Shown piece after piece: positions 21,486 to 28,762 of a DNA stretch of 30,189 bases. The translations under genes and the position numbers were made by a program. Position 1 is the first letter of the stretch, and each line of letters begins with the position of its first letter. The notes under the pieces were generated by a model. The model did no database searches and had not been told where the DNA came from. It saw only the letters and a program-made list of their open reading frames with translations. This stretch comes from GCA-2708415 sp964353185 (GTDB lineage Bacteria > Pseudomonadota > Alphaproteobacteria > Micavibrionales > Micavibrionaceae), in contig CAYGUV010000018.1 in assembly GCA_964353185.1 (NCBI GenBank), forward strand, positions 1 through 30,189, read 5' to 3'.

Positions 21486-23732
21486 TTACTTTAATTGCCT
21501 AAAAATTTCGTCTTTTAAATCTTTTTCTACAATAGGTTTAGGAAGATATGCGTCCATTCCTGCTTCTATACATTTATTCTTATCACCAACAAGTGCGTGT
21601 GCCGTCATGCCAATAATAGGTGTACGAGGTAAATCGTCTTTCTCTTCACGTTCGCGAATATTATAAGTTGCTTTAAATCCATCCATGATTGGCATTTGTA
21701 CATCCATTAGGATCAAGTTATATTTATTTTTTGACCACATATCCAGCGCTTCTTGCCCATTATTTGCGACATCATATTTCAGATTCATTTCATCCAATAA
21801 AAAGGAAATAATCACAACGTTCCCGCTATAATCTTCAACCAACAAAATTTTATTGTCTTTTTCCTTCAAAGAAACGGTTTTTGGCTTTGCTTCTTTCTTC
21901 GTTTGATCTAAAGATGTTTTCTTTGGCTTATGTTCAACCTTCATCGGAAGAATCACAGAAAATGTTGAGCCTTCTCCAAATTTACTGCTTAAGAAAATAC
22001 CGCCTCCCATTAATTTTACTAAATTATTGGAAATAGGCAGCCCCAATCCTGTACCACCATATTTCCTAGAAACAGATGTATCTGCTTGCTTAAAACGCTC
22101 AAAAATAGAATCAAAATCTTCTGGTCTTATCCCTATTCCTGTATCAGAAACGTCAATGCGCATGTGTTGTCCATCATCACGGTCTTCTAAAGATGTAGTA
22201 ATCTTTACAAGTCCACACGCTTCTGTGAACTTTAAAGAATTTCCAATTAAGTTAACCAATACCTGTCTAAGACGTATTTTATCGCCATAAAAATCAACAT
22301 TCTTTGTCTGACTATCATCGAAGATAAAATTAATATTCTCTTGTTGTGCTTTTACAGCCATCATGCTTGTCACTTCAGAGAATAATTCCCCTATATGAAA
22401 TAATCGTTCTTCAATTTCAATATCCCCACTTTCAATTTTGGAAAAGTCCAAAACATCATTCACAATATCTTTCAAAGAAGCCGCACTCGCATTCAAAGTG
22501 GTTATTAGTTTTTGATGCTTTTCATCCAACATCGACAAATTCCTTTGTAGAATCTCAGCAATACCACTAATGGCTGTTAAAGGTGTTCGGATTTCATGGC
22601 TCATATGGGCTAAGAAATCACCCTTTGCCCTATTGGCATCTTCAGCCTTTTCTTTATCGCGCTCTAACCGCTGTTTTTCTAAAACCATATGCGTTATATC
22701 TGTGTGCGCCCCAACCATACGATAGGGACGCCCTTTATTATCAAACAACGCTTTTGCACGTGATTGTACCCAAACCCAATGACCTTCATTGTGCTTCATC
22801 CGAAACTCCACAATAAATTCAGATAATTCATTATTTAAATATTGGTCTACATATTGCCAGAGTTTTTCAGAATCTTCTGGATGTATCAGAGGCTTGATAT
22901 CATCTACTGTTCCATAAGGGTTTTTATCGTAATATCCAAGCATGCCGTAATACCGATCCGATAAGAACAGTTTGCCATTTTCTATATCCCAGTCGAAAAT
23001 ACCATCCTCTGTACCTTGCATTGCTAATGCAAAGCGGTCCTCCGTTTCTTTTAAAATCTCTTCAATATTGGCTTTACGTCTTTGGGTTTTTAACAAAAAC
23101 ATATTAAAAATAAGCAATAAAGCAGCACCAATAATTACACCGCCTATCAAGGTAATTAAATATTGGCTTTTTTTGTTTTGAAGAACTTTGACCCGTTTAT
23201 TTAATAAAGCATATTCCTCAAAAAGAATTGATTTGTTAATTTCTAATATTTCATGCTTTAAATCGCGCACCGTATTAATAACCGAAAGATCAAAAACACC
23301 ATCATTTTTATTAAAGCTATCCAATCGAGATTCTAATATTTCTATCAGCTCTTTTTGTTTTTTGGAAAGTTCTGCCAAACGCTCTTGTTGTGATAAATTA
23401 TTATATGTTAAGTTTTGTAATGACTTAATATCTTGATCCGCACTTGTTTTGTTACGCTCATATTCTTCGAGAAACTCTTGTTCTTGAGACAATAAATATC
23501 CACGCTGGCTTGCAATCATTCCCTGAACACTGCTTGAAAGATGTTCAGCTTCGGAGATAACCTTATTCGTATGATCAACCCAACCATCAATACGTCCCAG
23601 CGCACGATCACCTGATATAAAATAATAAATAAACATGGACACGCAACAAGTTAATATTGCAAAAAATATAACAAAGTTACGTACAAAGATTTTATCCATA
23701 GGGCTTTTACTTTCTGTAAACATTAAAAACAC
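21486..23732 (-). CDS. CHASE3-PAS hybrid sensor histidine kinase
   Basis: A membrane-bound hybrid kinase of 748 residues. TM1 is at about 18-40. A periplasmic helical domain of CHASE3 type (about 45-185, with SSSVQGMIASQRGYLLSQEQ) is followed by TM2 (about 190-212). A PAS/PAC domain (about 228-352, HPEDSEKLW and GAHTDITHM), a coiled coil, and a HisKA domain with the phospho-His motif FLAHMSHEIRTPL follow. The HATPase has DTGIGI and GGTGLGLPI. A C-terminal receiver (about 628-745) has its Asp in ILMDVQMPIMDG. The reading shown uses a GTG; ATG at 23723 or 23699 is equally likely because none has a Shine-Dalgarno. The signal is unknown. It has no phosphotransfer domain, so output must pass through a separate protein. 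Confidence 0.93.
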   Translation of the reverse strand: MFLMFTESKSPMDKIFVRNFVIFFAILTCCVSMFIYYFISGDRALGRIDGWVDHTNKVISEAEHLSSSVQGMIASQRGYLLSQEQEFLEEYERNKTSADQDIKSLQNLTYNNLSQQERLAELSKKQKELIEILESRLDSFNKNDGVFDLSVINTVRDLKHEILEINKSILFEEYALLNKRVKVLQNKKSQYLITLIGGVIIGAALLLIFNMFLLKTQRRKANIEEILKETEDRFALAMQGTEDGIFDWDIENGKLFLSDRYYGMLGYYDKNPYGTVDDIKPLIHPEDSEKLWQYVDQYLNNELSEFIVEFRMKHNEGHWVWVQSRAKALFDNKGRPYRMVGAHTDITHMVLEKQRLERDKEKAEDANRAKGDFLAHMSHEIRTPLTAISGIAEILQRNLSMLDEKHQKLITTLNASAASLKDIVNDVLDFSKIESGDIEIEERLFHIGELFSEVTSMMAVKAQQENINFIFDDSQTKNVDFYGDKIRLRQVLVNLIGNSLKFTEACGLVKITTSLEDRDDGQHMRIDVSDTGIGIRPEDFDSIFERFKQADTSVSRKYGGTGLGLPISNNLVKLMGGGIFLSSKFGEGSTFSVILPMKVEHKPKKTSLDQTKKEAKPKTVSLKEKDNKILLVEDYSGNVVIISFLLDEMNLKYDVANNGQEALDMWSKNKYNLILMDVQMPIMDGFKATYNIREREEKDDLPRTPIIGMTAHALVGDKNKCIEAGMDAYLPKPIVEKDLKDEIFRQLK

Positions 23733-23756
23733 TATTATTAAAACGAATGAATGCCA

Positions 23757-23791
23757 ACAAAAAAGCGCTCCTAAGACAATAGAAGCGCTTC
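23757..23791 (-). terminator. Intrinsic terminator of the DUF1328 gene
   Basis: Read leftward, AAGCGCTT and AGCGCTT pair in a stem of seven to eight bases around an 11-13 base loop, followed by a run of T. It separates the DUF1328 gene from the hybrid kinase downstream. Confidence 0.8.
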
Positions 23792-23812
23792 GTAATTTTT
23801 ACTGTTATGTCC

Positions 23813-23986
23813 TTAGATAGGCTTTTTCCCCTTTAAGGCATGCACAATCGCTGCCACCACAAATAAAACGAGGAATATTACAAATAAGATTACTGCTATA
23901 TTTGTTGCCGCGCCTGCAATACCGCTAAACCCTAATACTGCTGCGATGATTGCTATAATAAAAAAAGTAATTGCTAGATTTAACAT
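23813..23986 (-). CDS. DUF1328 (YtjA-family) small membrane protein
   Basis: A 57-residue protein with two hydrophobic helices (about 3-23 and 29-49) and a basic C-terminus (HALKGKKPI). MLNLAITFFIIAIIAAVLGF followed by GIAGAAT is the DUF1328/YtjA signature. An in-frame extension upstream to 24076 exists, but GGAAGGAAA sits just before the ATG at 23986 and family members start here. A GGAAC-N16-AGTT motif lies about 40 bases upstream, and DUF1328 genes are frequent general-stress targets in alphaproteobacteria. Monocistronic, with its own terminator. Biochemical role unknown. Confidence 0.9.
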   Translation of the reverse strand: MLNLAITFFIIAIIAAVLGFSGIAGAATNIAVILFVIFLVLFVVAAIVHALKGKKPI

Positions 23987-24024
23987 GTTTTTTCCTTCCG
24001 TTTTCTTCATGTATGCAAAGGACA

Positions 24025-24049
24025 AACTGCCTATTTGCATTAAAGTTCC
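24025..24049 (-). promoter_or_regulatory. Putative ECF-sigma promoter of the DUF1328 gene
   Basis: Read leftward, GGAAC (complement of 24045-24049), a 16-base spacer and AGTT (complement of 24025-24028). One mismatch from GGAAC-N16/17-CGTT. The predicted start leaves about a 30-nt leader to the ATG at 23986. Confidence 0.45.
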
Positions 24050-24063
24050 TTCGTTAAAGAAAG

Positions 24064-24088
24064 GGAACAAAATCAATGTTAGCGCATT
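24064..24088 (+). promoter_or_regulatory. Weak candidate ECF-sigma promoter of the anti-sigma gene
   Basis: GGAAC (24064-24068), a 16-base spacer and CATT (24085-24088), facing away from the DUF1328 motif. CATT is a poor -10 for EcfG factors, and the start would lie almost on the Shine-Dalgarno, so this is tentative. Confidence 0.25.
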
Positions 24089-24111
24089 AGTATGATAGGA
24101 AGGGTATAAAT

Positions 24112-24300
24112 GTGCTTACAAAAATGACGCAAATTAACGATTTTGATATACAAGCTCTTGTTGATAACGAACTCAGTTGGGAGGATGAAAAGCGTATCAT
24201 GAGCGCTATCCAAAAAGACCCAAAAGCGGTTTCAAGATTACAAGAATTACAATCGCAAAAATCACTTCTTCAAAATTGGTGGAAACAAAAGCATAATTAA
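24112..24300 (+). CDS. Small anti-sigma-factor-like protein
   Basis: A 62-residue cytoplasmic protein. DIQALVDNELSWEDEKRIMS, then AIQKDPKAVSRLQELQSQ, matches the helical N-terminal part of anti-sigma factors of the FecR/RsiW type (L-x-A-x-V-D-x-E-L followed by a DP-x-x-x-x-R-L-x-x-L helix). There is no zinc-binding His-x3-Cys-x2-Cys motif and no transmembrane segment. The GTG start at 24112 is favoured by AGGAAGGG seven bases upstream; the in-frame ATG at 24124 is too far from it. It diverges from the DUF1328 gene. It could restrain the ECF sigma factor at 20874, which is inference from family and proximity. It does not look like NepR. Confidence 0.7.
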   Translation: MLTKMTQINDFDIQALVDNELSWEDEKRIMSAIQKDPKAVSRLQELQSQKSLLQNWWKQKHN

Positions 24301-24345
24301 TCTGCTTAAGTCCCCTTATTCAAAGAGGTAATTTTTACTCCAAAA

Positions 24346-26571
24346 TTATGAATAATTAGGATTAAGATCAAAGCGATCCGCATCCATCACCTTTGTCCAA
24401 GCGGCAACAAAATCCTCAACAAACTGTTCAGCGGCATCTTGCGCGGAATAAACTTCTGCAATGGCACGCAATTCGTGGTTGTGACCAAAAATTAAGTCCA
24501 CGCGGGTCGCTGTCCATTTTTTATCGCCAGTCTTCCTGTCTACACCCAAAAATCCTTGTTTATCAGGACAAACACATTTCCATTCCGTGCTCATATCTAA
24601 TAAATTCACAAAGAAATCATTCGATAATTGCCCTTTACGTTCGGTAAATACGCCATGTTCTTCGTTATTATAATTCGCCCCTAACACACGCATTCCACCA
24701 ACTAATACGGTCATTTCAGGCGCTGTCAAGTTTAACAAATGCGCTCTATCAATTAACATGTCCTCGGCTGAAACGGTATAAAGTGTTTTGGCAAAATTAC
24801 GAAAGCCATCTGTTTCTGGGTCTAATGTTTCAAACGATTTTGCATCTGTATGCTTATCTGTTGCATCTACACGGCCTGGGTTGAATGGAACATTAATGGA
24901 ATGTCCTGCATCTTTCGCAGCCTTTTCAATGGCAGCGCATCCGCCTAACACAATTAAATCCGCAATGGATACTGGCTTTTCAAAATCTTTTTGAATCGCT
25001 TCTAATGCTACAATTGTTTTTGTAACCTGATCCGTATCATTCACTTTCCAATTTTTATGTGGCGCAAGGCGAATACGCGCCCCATTTGCACCCCCACGCT
25101 TATCCGAATGACGGAACGTCGCCGCAGAAGACCACGCTGTGTAAACCAAATCAGAAATAGAAATACCCGAATTTAGAATTTTTTCTTTAAGCACCGCAAT
25201 GTCTGAATCATTAATTACATCGCCTTCCCACTCAGGCAAAGGGTCTTGCCAGATCAACGTCTTATCAGGAACATCCGCCCCTAAATAACGATTAATCGGC
25301 CCCATGTCGCGGTGGGTTAATTTATACCATGCGCGCGCATACGCATCTTTGAAATATTCGTGATCCGCATGAAATTTCTCTGAAATTTTACGGTACTCTG
25401 GGTCTGTAATTAACGCCAAATCTGTCGTTAACATCATGGTTGGTACTTTTTTACCAGATTCATCAACTTCGGGTGCCATGTCTGCTTCATCTTGATTCAC
25501 CGCATACCATTGCCACGCACCAGCGGGTGATTTCATTTTTTCCCACTTATACTTAAACAACATATCGAAATAACCAGTATCCCATTGTGTTGGTTCTGCG
25601 GTCCATGCCCCTTCCAGACCACTTGTTGTGGTATGGATGCCTTTTCCACTTTCATACTTATTCTTCCAACCAAATCCTTGCTCTTCTAAGCCTGTTGCAT
25701 TTGGTTCGCGCTCCAAATTGCTATCAGGCGCGGCGCCATGCGCTTTACCAAACGTGTGCCCACCGGCAATAAGCGCAACTGTTTCTTCATCATTCATCGC
25801 CATACGGTCGAAAGAAATTCGAATATCTTTTGCAGAATCCATAGGGTCAGGATTACCATTAGGCCCTTCTGGGTTCACATAGATCAAGCCCATATGTACG
25901 GCCGCCAATGGCATGGCGAGTGATTCCGCGCCATTGTCATCACGGCTTCCGTTATAACGATTGGTATTGCCAAGCCATTCTGCCTCTTCCCCCCAATAGA
26001 TATCTTCGGCTGGTTCCCAAACATCTTCGCGTCCGCCACCAAAACCAAAGGTTTTGAACCCCATGGATTCATGGGCGACATTTCCACAAAGGATAAATAA
26101 ATCCGCCCATGAAATCTTACGTCCATATTTTTGTTTAATCGGTAATAATAAACGGCGCGCCTTATCTAAGTTCGCATTATCAGGCCAGCTATTTGTTGGG
26201 GCATAACGTTGCAATCCTTGGCTGGCTCCACCACGTCCATCGCTTGAGCGATATGTCCCTGCGACGTGCCATGCCATACGAATAAAGAATGGGCCATAAT
26301 GGCCATAATCCGCAGGCCACCAATCTTGGCTGTCTATCATTAGATCATGTAGATCTTTTTTAAGCGCATTTAAATCTAAAGATTTGAATTCTTGCGCATA
26401 ATTATACGCACTGCCCATTGGGTTTGAAAGAGAGGAATGTTGACGCAAAACACCAACATTAAGCATGCTTGGCCACCAATCCTTGTTACGACGTCCACCG
26501 CCTGCTGATGCTACGCCACCTGCACCTGTTACGGGACATCCACCGGTCATCTTCATTTTTTCTTTAGCCAT
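24346..26571 (-). CDS. katG: Catalase-peroxidase
   Basis: Bifunctional haem enzyme that destroys hydrogen peroxide and also has peroxidase activity. The 741 residues include the distal site IRMAWHVAGTYRSSDGRGG (Arg98, Trp101, His102). The region with the Tyr of the Met-Tyr-Trp adduct is GLIYVNPEGPNGNPDP. The proximal haem ligand lies in LIAGGHTFGKAHG. The degenerate C-terminal repeat domain is complete (to NPNYS). Length is typical. GAGAGAG precedes the ATG. It converges on the anti-sigma-like gene. No oxyR gene is adjacent, so regulation cannot be told. Confidence 0.98.
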   Translation of the reverse strand: MAKEKMKMTGGCPVTGAGGVASAGGGRRNKDWWPSMLNVGVLRQHSSLSNPMGSAYNYAQEFKSLDLNALKKDLHDLMIDSQDWWPADYGHYGPFFIRMAWHVAGTYRSSDGRGGASQGLQRYAPTNSWPDNANLDKARRLLLPIKQKYGRKISWADLFILCGNVAHESMGFKTFGFGGGREDVWEPAEDIYWGEEAEWLGNTNRYNGSRDDNGAESLAMPLAAVHMGLIYVNPEGPNGNPDPMDSAKDIRISFDRMAMNDEETVALIAGGHTFGKAHGAAPDSNLEREPNATGLEEQGFGWKNKYESGKGIHTTTSGLEGAWTAEPTQWDTGYFDMLFKYKWEKMKSPAGAWQWYAVNQDEADMAPEVDESGKKVPTMMLTTDLALITDPEYRKISEKFHADHEYFKDAYARAWYKLTHRDMGPINRYLGADVPDKTLIWQDPLPEWEGDVINDSDIAVLKEKILNSGISISDLVYTAWSSAATFRHSDKRGGANGARIRLAPHKNWKVNDTDQVTKTIVALEAIQKDFEKPVSIADLIVLGGCAAIEKAAKDAGHSINVPFNPGRVDATDKHTDAKSFETLDPETDGFRNFAKTLYTVSAEDMLIDRAHLLNLTAPEMTVLVGGMRVLGANYNNEEHGVFTERKGQLSNDFFVNLLDMSTEWKCVCPDKQGFLGVDRKTGDKKWTATRVDLIFGHNHELRAIAEVYSAQDAAEQFVEDFVAAWTKVMDADRFDLNPNYS

Positions 26572-26693
26572 TTTTTCTCTCTCAAATATATATCGTTAAG
26601 GGCGACAATCACCCACATCTTAGCCAGACCAAAAAAATAATCAAATATTTTACCAGCAAATACCAGAATATTTTTCACGGCTTTAAATTAATC

Positions 26694-28088
26694 TTAAATA
26701 GATGATGCATCAGCCTGACTTTGCTCAAGCTGCTTTTTCACCTCATCTTTTAAATGTTCCAAGCCTGCTTCATCATTTGCTTCACAACGCACGATGATCG
26801 CAGATTCTGTATTGGATGCCCGCGCAAGCCACCATCCCGTATCACTTAAAACACGCACCCCATCAATTTTATCAATTGTTGCGCCATCACGCTCAAGACG
26901 TTCTTTTATTTCCGCGATGATTTCAAATTTTCTATCTTCTGATGTATGAATGCGAATTTCTGGTGTGTTAAAAACAACAGGCAATCCATCCATAGATTGT
27001 TCCAACGTTTCATCATTATGCGCGACCCAATTCAACATACGGATCGCCGCATAAACACCATCGTCAAAACCATAAAAACGATCGGCAAAGAAAATATGCC
27101 CGCTCATTTCCCCTGCTAATAAGGCATTCTCTTCATGCATTTTTGATTTGATAAATGAATGCCCTGTTTTCCAAATAATTGGTTTGCCACCATGTTCTTT
27201 AATATCTGCAAATAAACTTTGGCTTGATTTCACATCGGCAATGATACTGGCGCCGGGGTTATCTTTTAAAACATCGCGCGCAAAAAAGGTCATCATTTGA
27301 TCGCCCCACACAATACGCCCGCCTGAATCCACTGTGGCAACGCGGTCACCATCACCATCAAAGGCAAACCCCAAATCACATTTTTGGGTTTTAACAATTT
27401 CAATTAATTGCTCAAGATTTTTGGGCACTGTCGGGTCAGGATGGTGCGCCGGAAACGTGCCATCAATTTTTTCATTAATCAGGATATGTTCACCCGGTAA
27501 TTTTTTAACCAGCGCCGTAACCGCGTCGCCAGACGCGCCATTGCCCGGGTCCCAGGCAACCTTTAATTCCTTTGCACCTTCGGCAATATATCCTGAATAA
27601 AGCGCATCAATGTAATCATCAAAGACACTTGTTTTATGAACGCTGCCTTGTCCGTCAATTAATTCATCATTGGCCAACAATTGATTAAAGTTTTGAATTT
27701 TTTCGCCATAAAATGACTTTGTTCCAATCATCATTTTAAAGCCGTTATAATTTGATGGGTTATGGGACCCTGTCACCATGATGCCCGCATCACGCGCGTG
27801 CTTGAACACTGAAAAATACATCATTGGTGATGGCCCGCACCCATGGTTATAAACGGTGGCGCCGCTATCTTTCAATCCACGCTCCAACTCTTGCCCAAAC
27901 TCAACTGAGCTTAAGCGTCCATCAAAAACCATTGATATATCAGGATTTGTTTTTCCCGTTTCTTTAATAATAGATGTCGCAAAGCATCGCCCTATATAAT
28001 AAGCATCGTCGGGAAACAAAGTTTCTCCGACGATTCCGCGAATGTCGGAAGCACGTAAAATTGTTTTGTTAAAAATATGTTTTTTCAT
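26694..28088 (-). CDS. Phosphomannomutase/phosphoglucomutase (AlgC/ManB type)
   Basis: Interconverts hexose 6- and 1-phosphates, feeding GDP-mannose or other sugar nucleotides for lipopolysaccharide or exopolysaccharide. The 464-residue protein has the four alpha-D-phosphohexomutase domains. The phosphoserine loop is MVTGSHNPSNYNGFK, the metal loop FAFDGDGDRVATVD, the sugar-binding loop AGEMSGHIFF, and the phosphate-binding region NTESAIIVRCEAND. The substrate loop GEMSGH is shared by dual mannose/glucose enzymes. It diverges from a mannose-6-phosphate-isomerase cupin across a palindrome-rich region, supporting a mannose role. Confidence 0.93.
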   Translation of the reverse strand: MKKHIFNKTILRASDIRGIVGETLFPDDAYYIGRCFATSIIKETGKTNPDISMVFDGRLSSVEFGQELERGLKDSGATVYNHGCGPSPMMYFSVFKHARDAGIMVTGSHNPSNYNGFKMMIGTKSFYGEKIQNFNQLLANDELIDGQGSVHKTSVFDDYIDALYSGYIAEGAKELKVAWDPGNGASGDAVTALVKKLPGEHILINEKIDGTFPAHHPDPTVPKNLEQLIEIVKTQKCDLGFAFDGDGDRVATVDSGGRIVWGDQMMTFFARDVLKDNPGASIIADVKSSQSLFADIKEHGGKPIIWKTGHSFIKSKMHEENALLAGEMSGHIFFADRFYGFDDGVYAAIRMLNWVAHNDETLEQSMDGLPVVFNTPEIRIHTSEDRKFEIIAEIKERLERDGATIDKIDGVRVLSDTGWWLARASNTESAIIVRCEANDEAGLEHLKDEVKKQLEQSQADASSI

Positions 28089-28101
28089 TTATCTAAATTT
28101 G

Positions 28102-28158
28102 TTAGCTAAAATTTTTTTAGCTAAATTATCTTTTTGCAGTCTTTAGCTTAAGCTAAAG
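28102..28158. promoter_or_regulatory. Cluster of TTAGCTAA palindromes between divergent mannose genes
   Basis: Palindrome TTAGCTAA occurs at 28102-28109 and 28117-28124. An 18-bp perfect palindrome CTTTAGCTTAAGCTAAAG follows at 28141-28158. All lie in the 115-bp divergent intergenic region of the phosphohexomutase and cupin genes. They could be operator sites for a dimeric repressor or activator, or an mRNA structure; no known binding site is recognised. Confidence 0.5.
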
Positions 28159-28203
28159 CCCGCCGTCAATAAAGATAAAATATTAAGTAACAATACAATA
28201 GAA

Positions 28204-28704
28204 TTGGCCAATATGCTTCCCTATGATAAAGGGTGCAAAGATACCCGTTTATGGGGCACTTACGAGGTCACTAACGTTGGGGTGCAAAACGGGGAAGAGT
28301 TCTGCGAGAAAGAAATCACAATAAACCCTTTTCAAGCCTTATCCCTTCAACGCCACATGGGCCGAAGAGAGATTTGGACAGTGTTAAGCGGAAATCTTAG
28401 CGTGATTATTAATGGAAAATTTCAAACCTTGTCTGCTGGCGAAAAAGCGATCATTCCAAACAAAGTGCCGCATTGCATGATGAATTTAACGGGTAAAGCC
28501 GTAACGGTGTTTGAAAAACAAATCGGCCTATGTCGTGAAGATGATAATATTCGTCTCTTTGATTATAATGGCCGCGAAACCGTTGCGATTGATGCCGACG
28601 ATAAAGACGCCATTAAAAGTATTCAGCTTTATAAAGAAGTCACGAAGCAGTTATCGACGCATATCCCCGCTTGGTATGATGATAAGGTACGTAACGAAAA
28701 TTAA
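28204..28704 (+). CDS. Mannose-6-phosphate isomerase type II-like cupin
   Basis: A 166-residue single-domain cupin equivalent to the C-terminal isomerase domain of bifunctional mannose-1-phosphate guanylyltransferase/mannose-6-phosphate isomerases. Motifs in order: RLWGTYEV, ITINPFQALSLQRHMGRREI (metal-binding His and Glu), WTVLSGNLSV, EKAIIPNKVPHCMMN (metal-binding His) and EDDNIRLFDYNGR. It lacks the nucleotidyltransferase domain. Start uncertain: TTG at 28204 or ATG at 28213, neither with a good Shine-Dalgarno. It probably converts fructose-6-phosphate and mannose-6-phosphate upstream of the divergent phosphomannomutase. The usual HxH pair is reduced to RHMGRRE, so activity needs testing. 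Confidence 0.85.
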   Translation: MANMLPYDKGCKDTRLWGTYEVTNVGVQNGEEFCEKEITINPFQALSLQRHMGRREIWTVLSGNLSVIINGKFQTLSAGEKAIIPNKVPHCMMNLTGKAVTVFEKQIGLCREDDNIRLFDYNGRETVAIDADDKDAIKSIQLYKEVTKQLSTHIPAWYDDKVRNEN

Positions 28705-28716
28705 AAATATACGCGC

Positions 28717-28736
28717 ACTGATTTACAATCAGTTTT
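28717..28736 (+). terminator. Probable terminator of the cupin gene
   Basis: ACTGATT (28717-28723) pairs perfectly with AATCAGT (28727-28733) around a three-base loop and is followed by a short T run. It lies 12 bases after the cupin stop. Confidence 0.6.
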
Positions 28737-28762
28737 CAAATATCTGATCGAAGTTTTAACGA

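Noticed and set aside
21486..23732. Cognate pair of the hybrid kinase with the OmpR-type regulator
   Set aside because: They are in separate transcription units, and the kinase has its own receiver but no phosphotransfer domain; proximity alone does not establish pairing.
23987..24076. N-terminal extension of the DUF1328 protein
   Set aside because: The Shine-Dalgarno GGAAGGAAA and the conserved MLNLA start are at 23986; the extension would also cover the likely promoter.
24112..24300. NepR-type anti-sigma factor
   Set aside because: It lacks the NepR helix pattern with its conserved L-R-x-x-Y core; the residues fit the N-terminal part of FecR/RsiW-like anti-sigma factors better.
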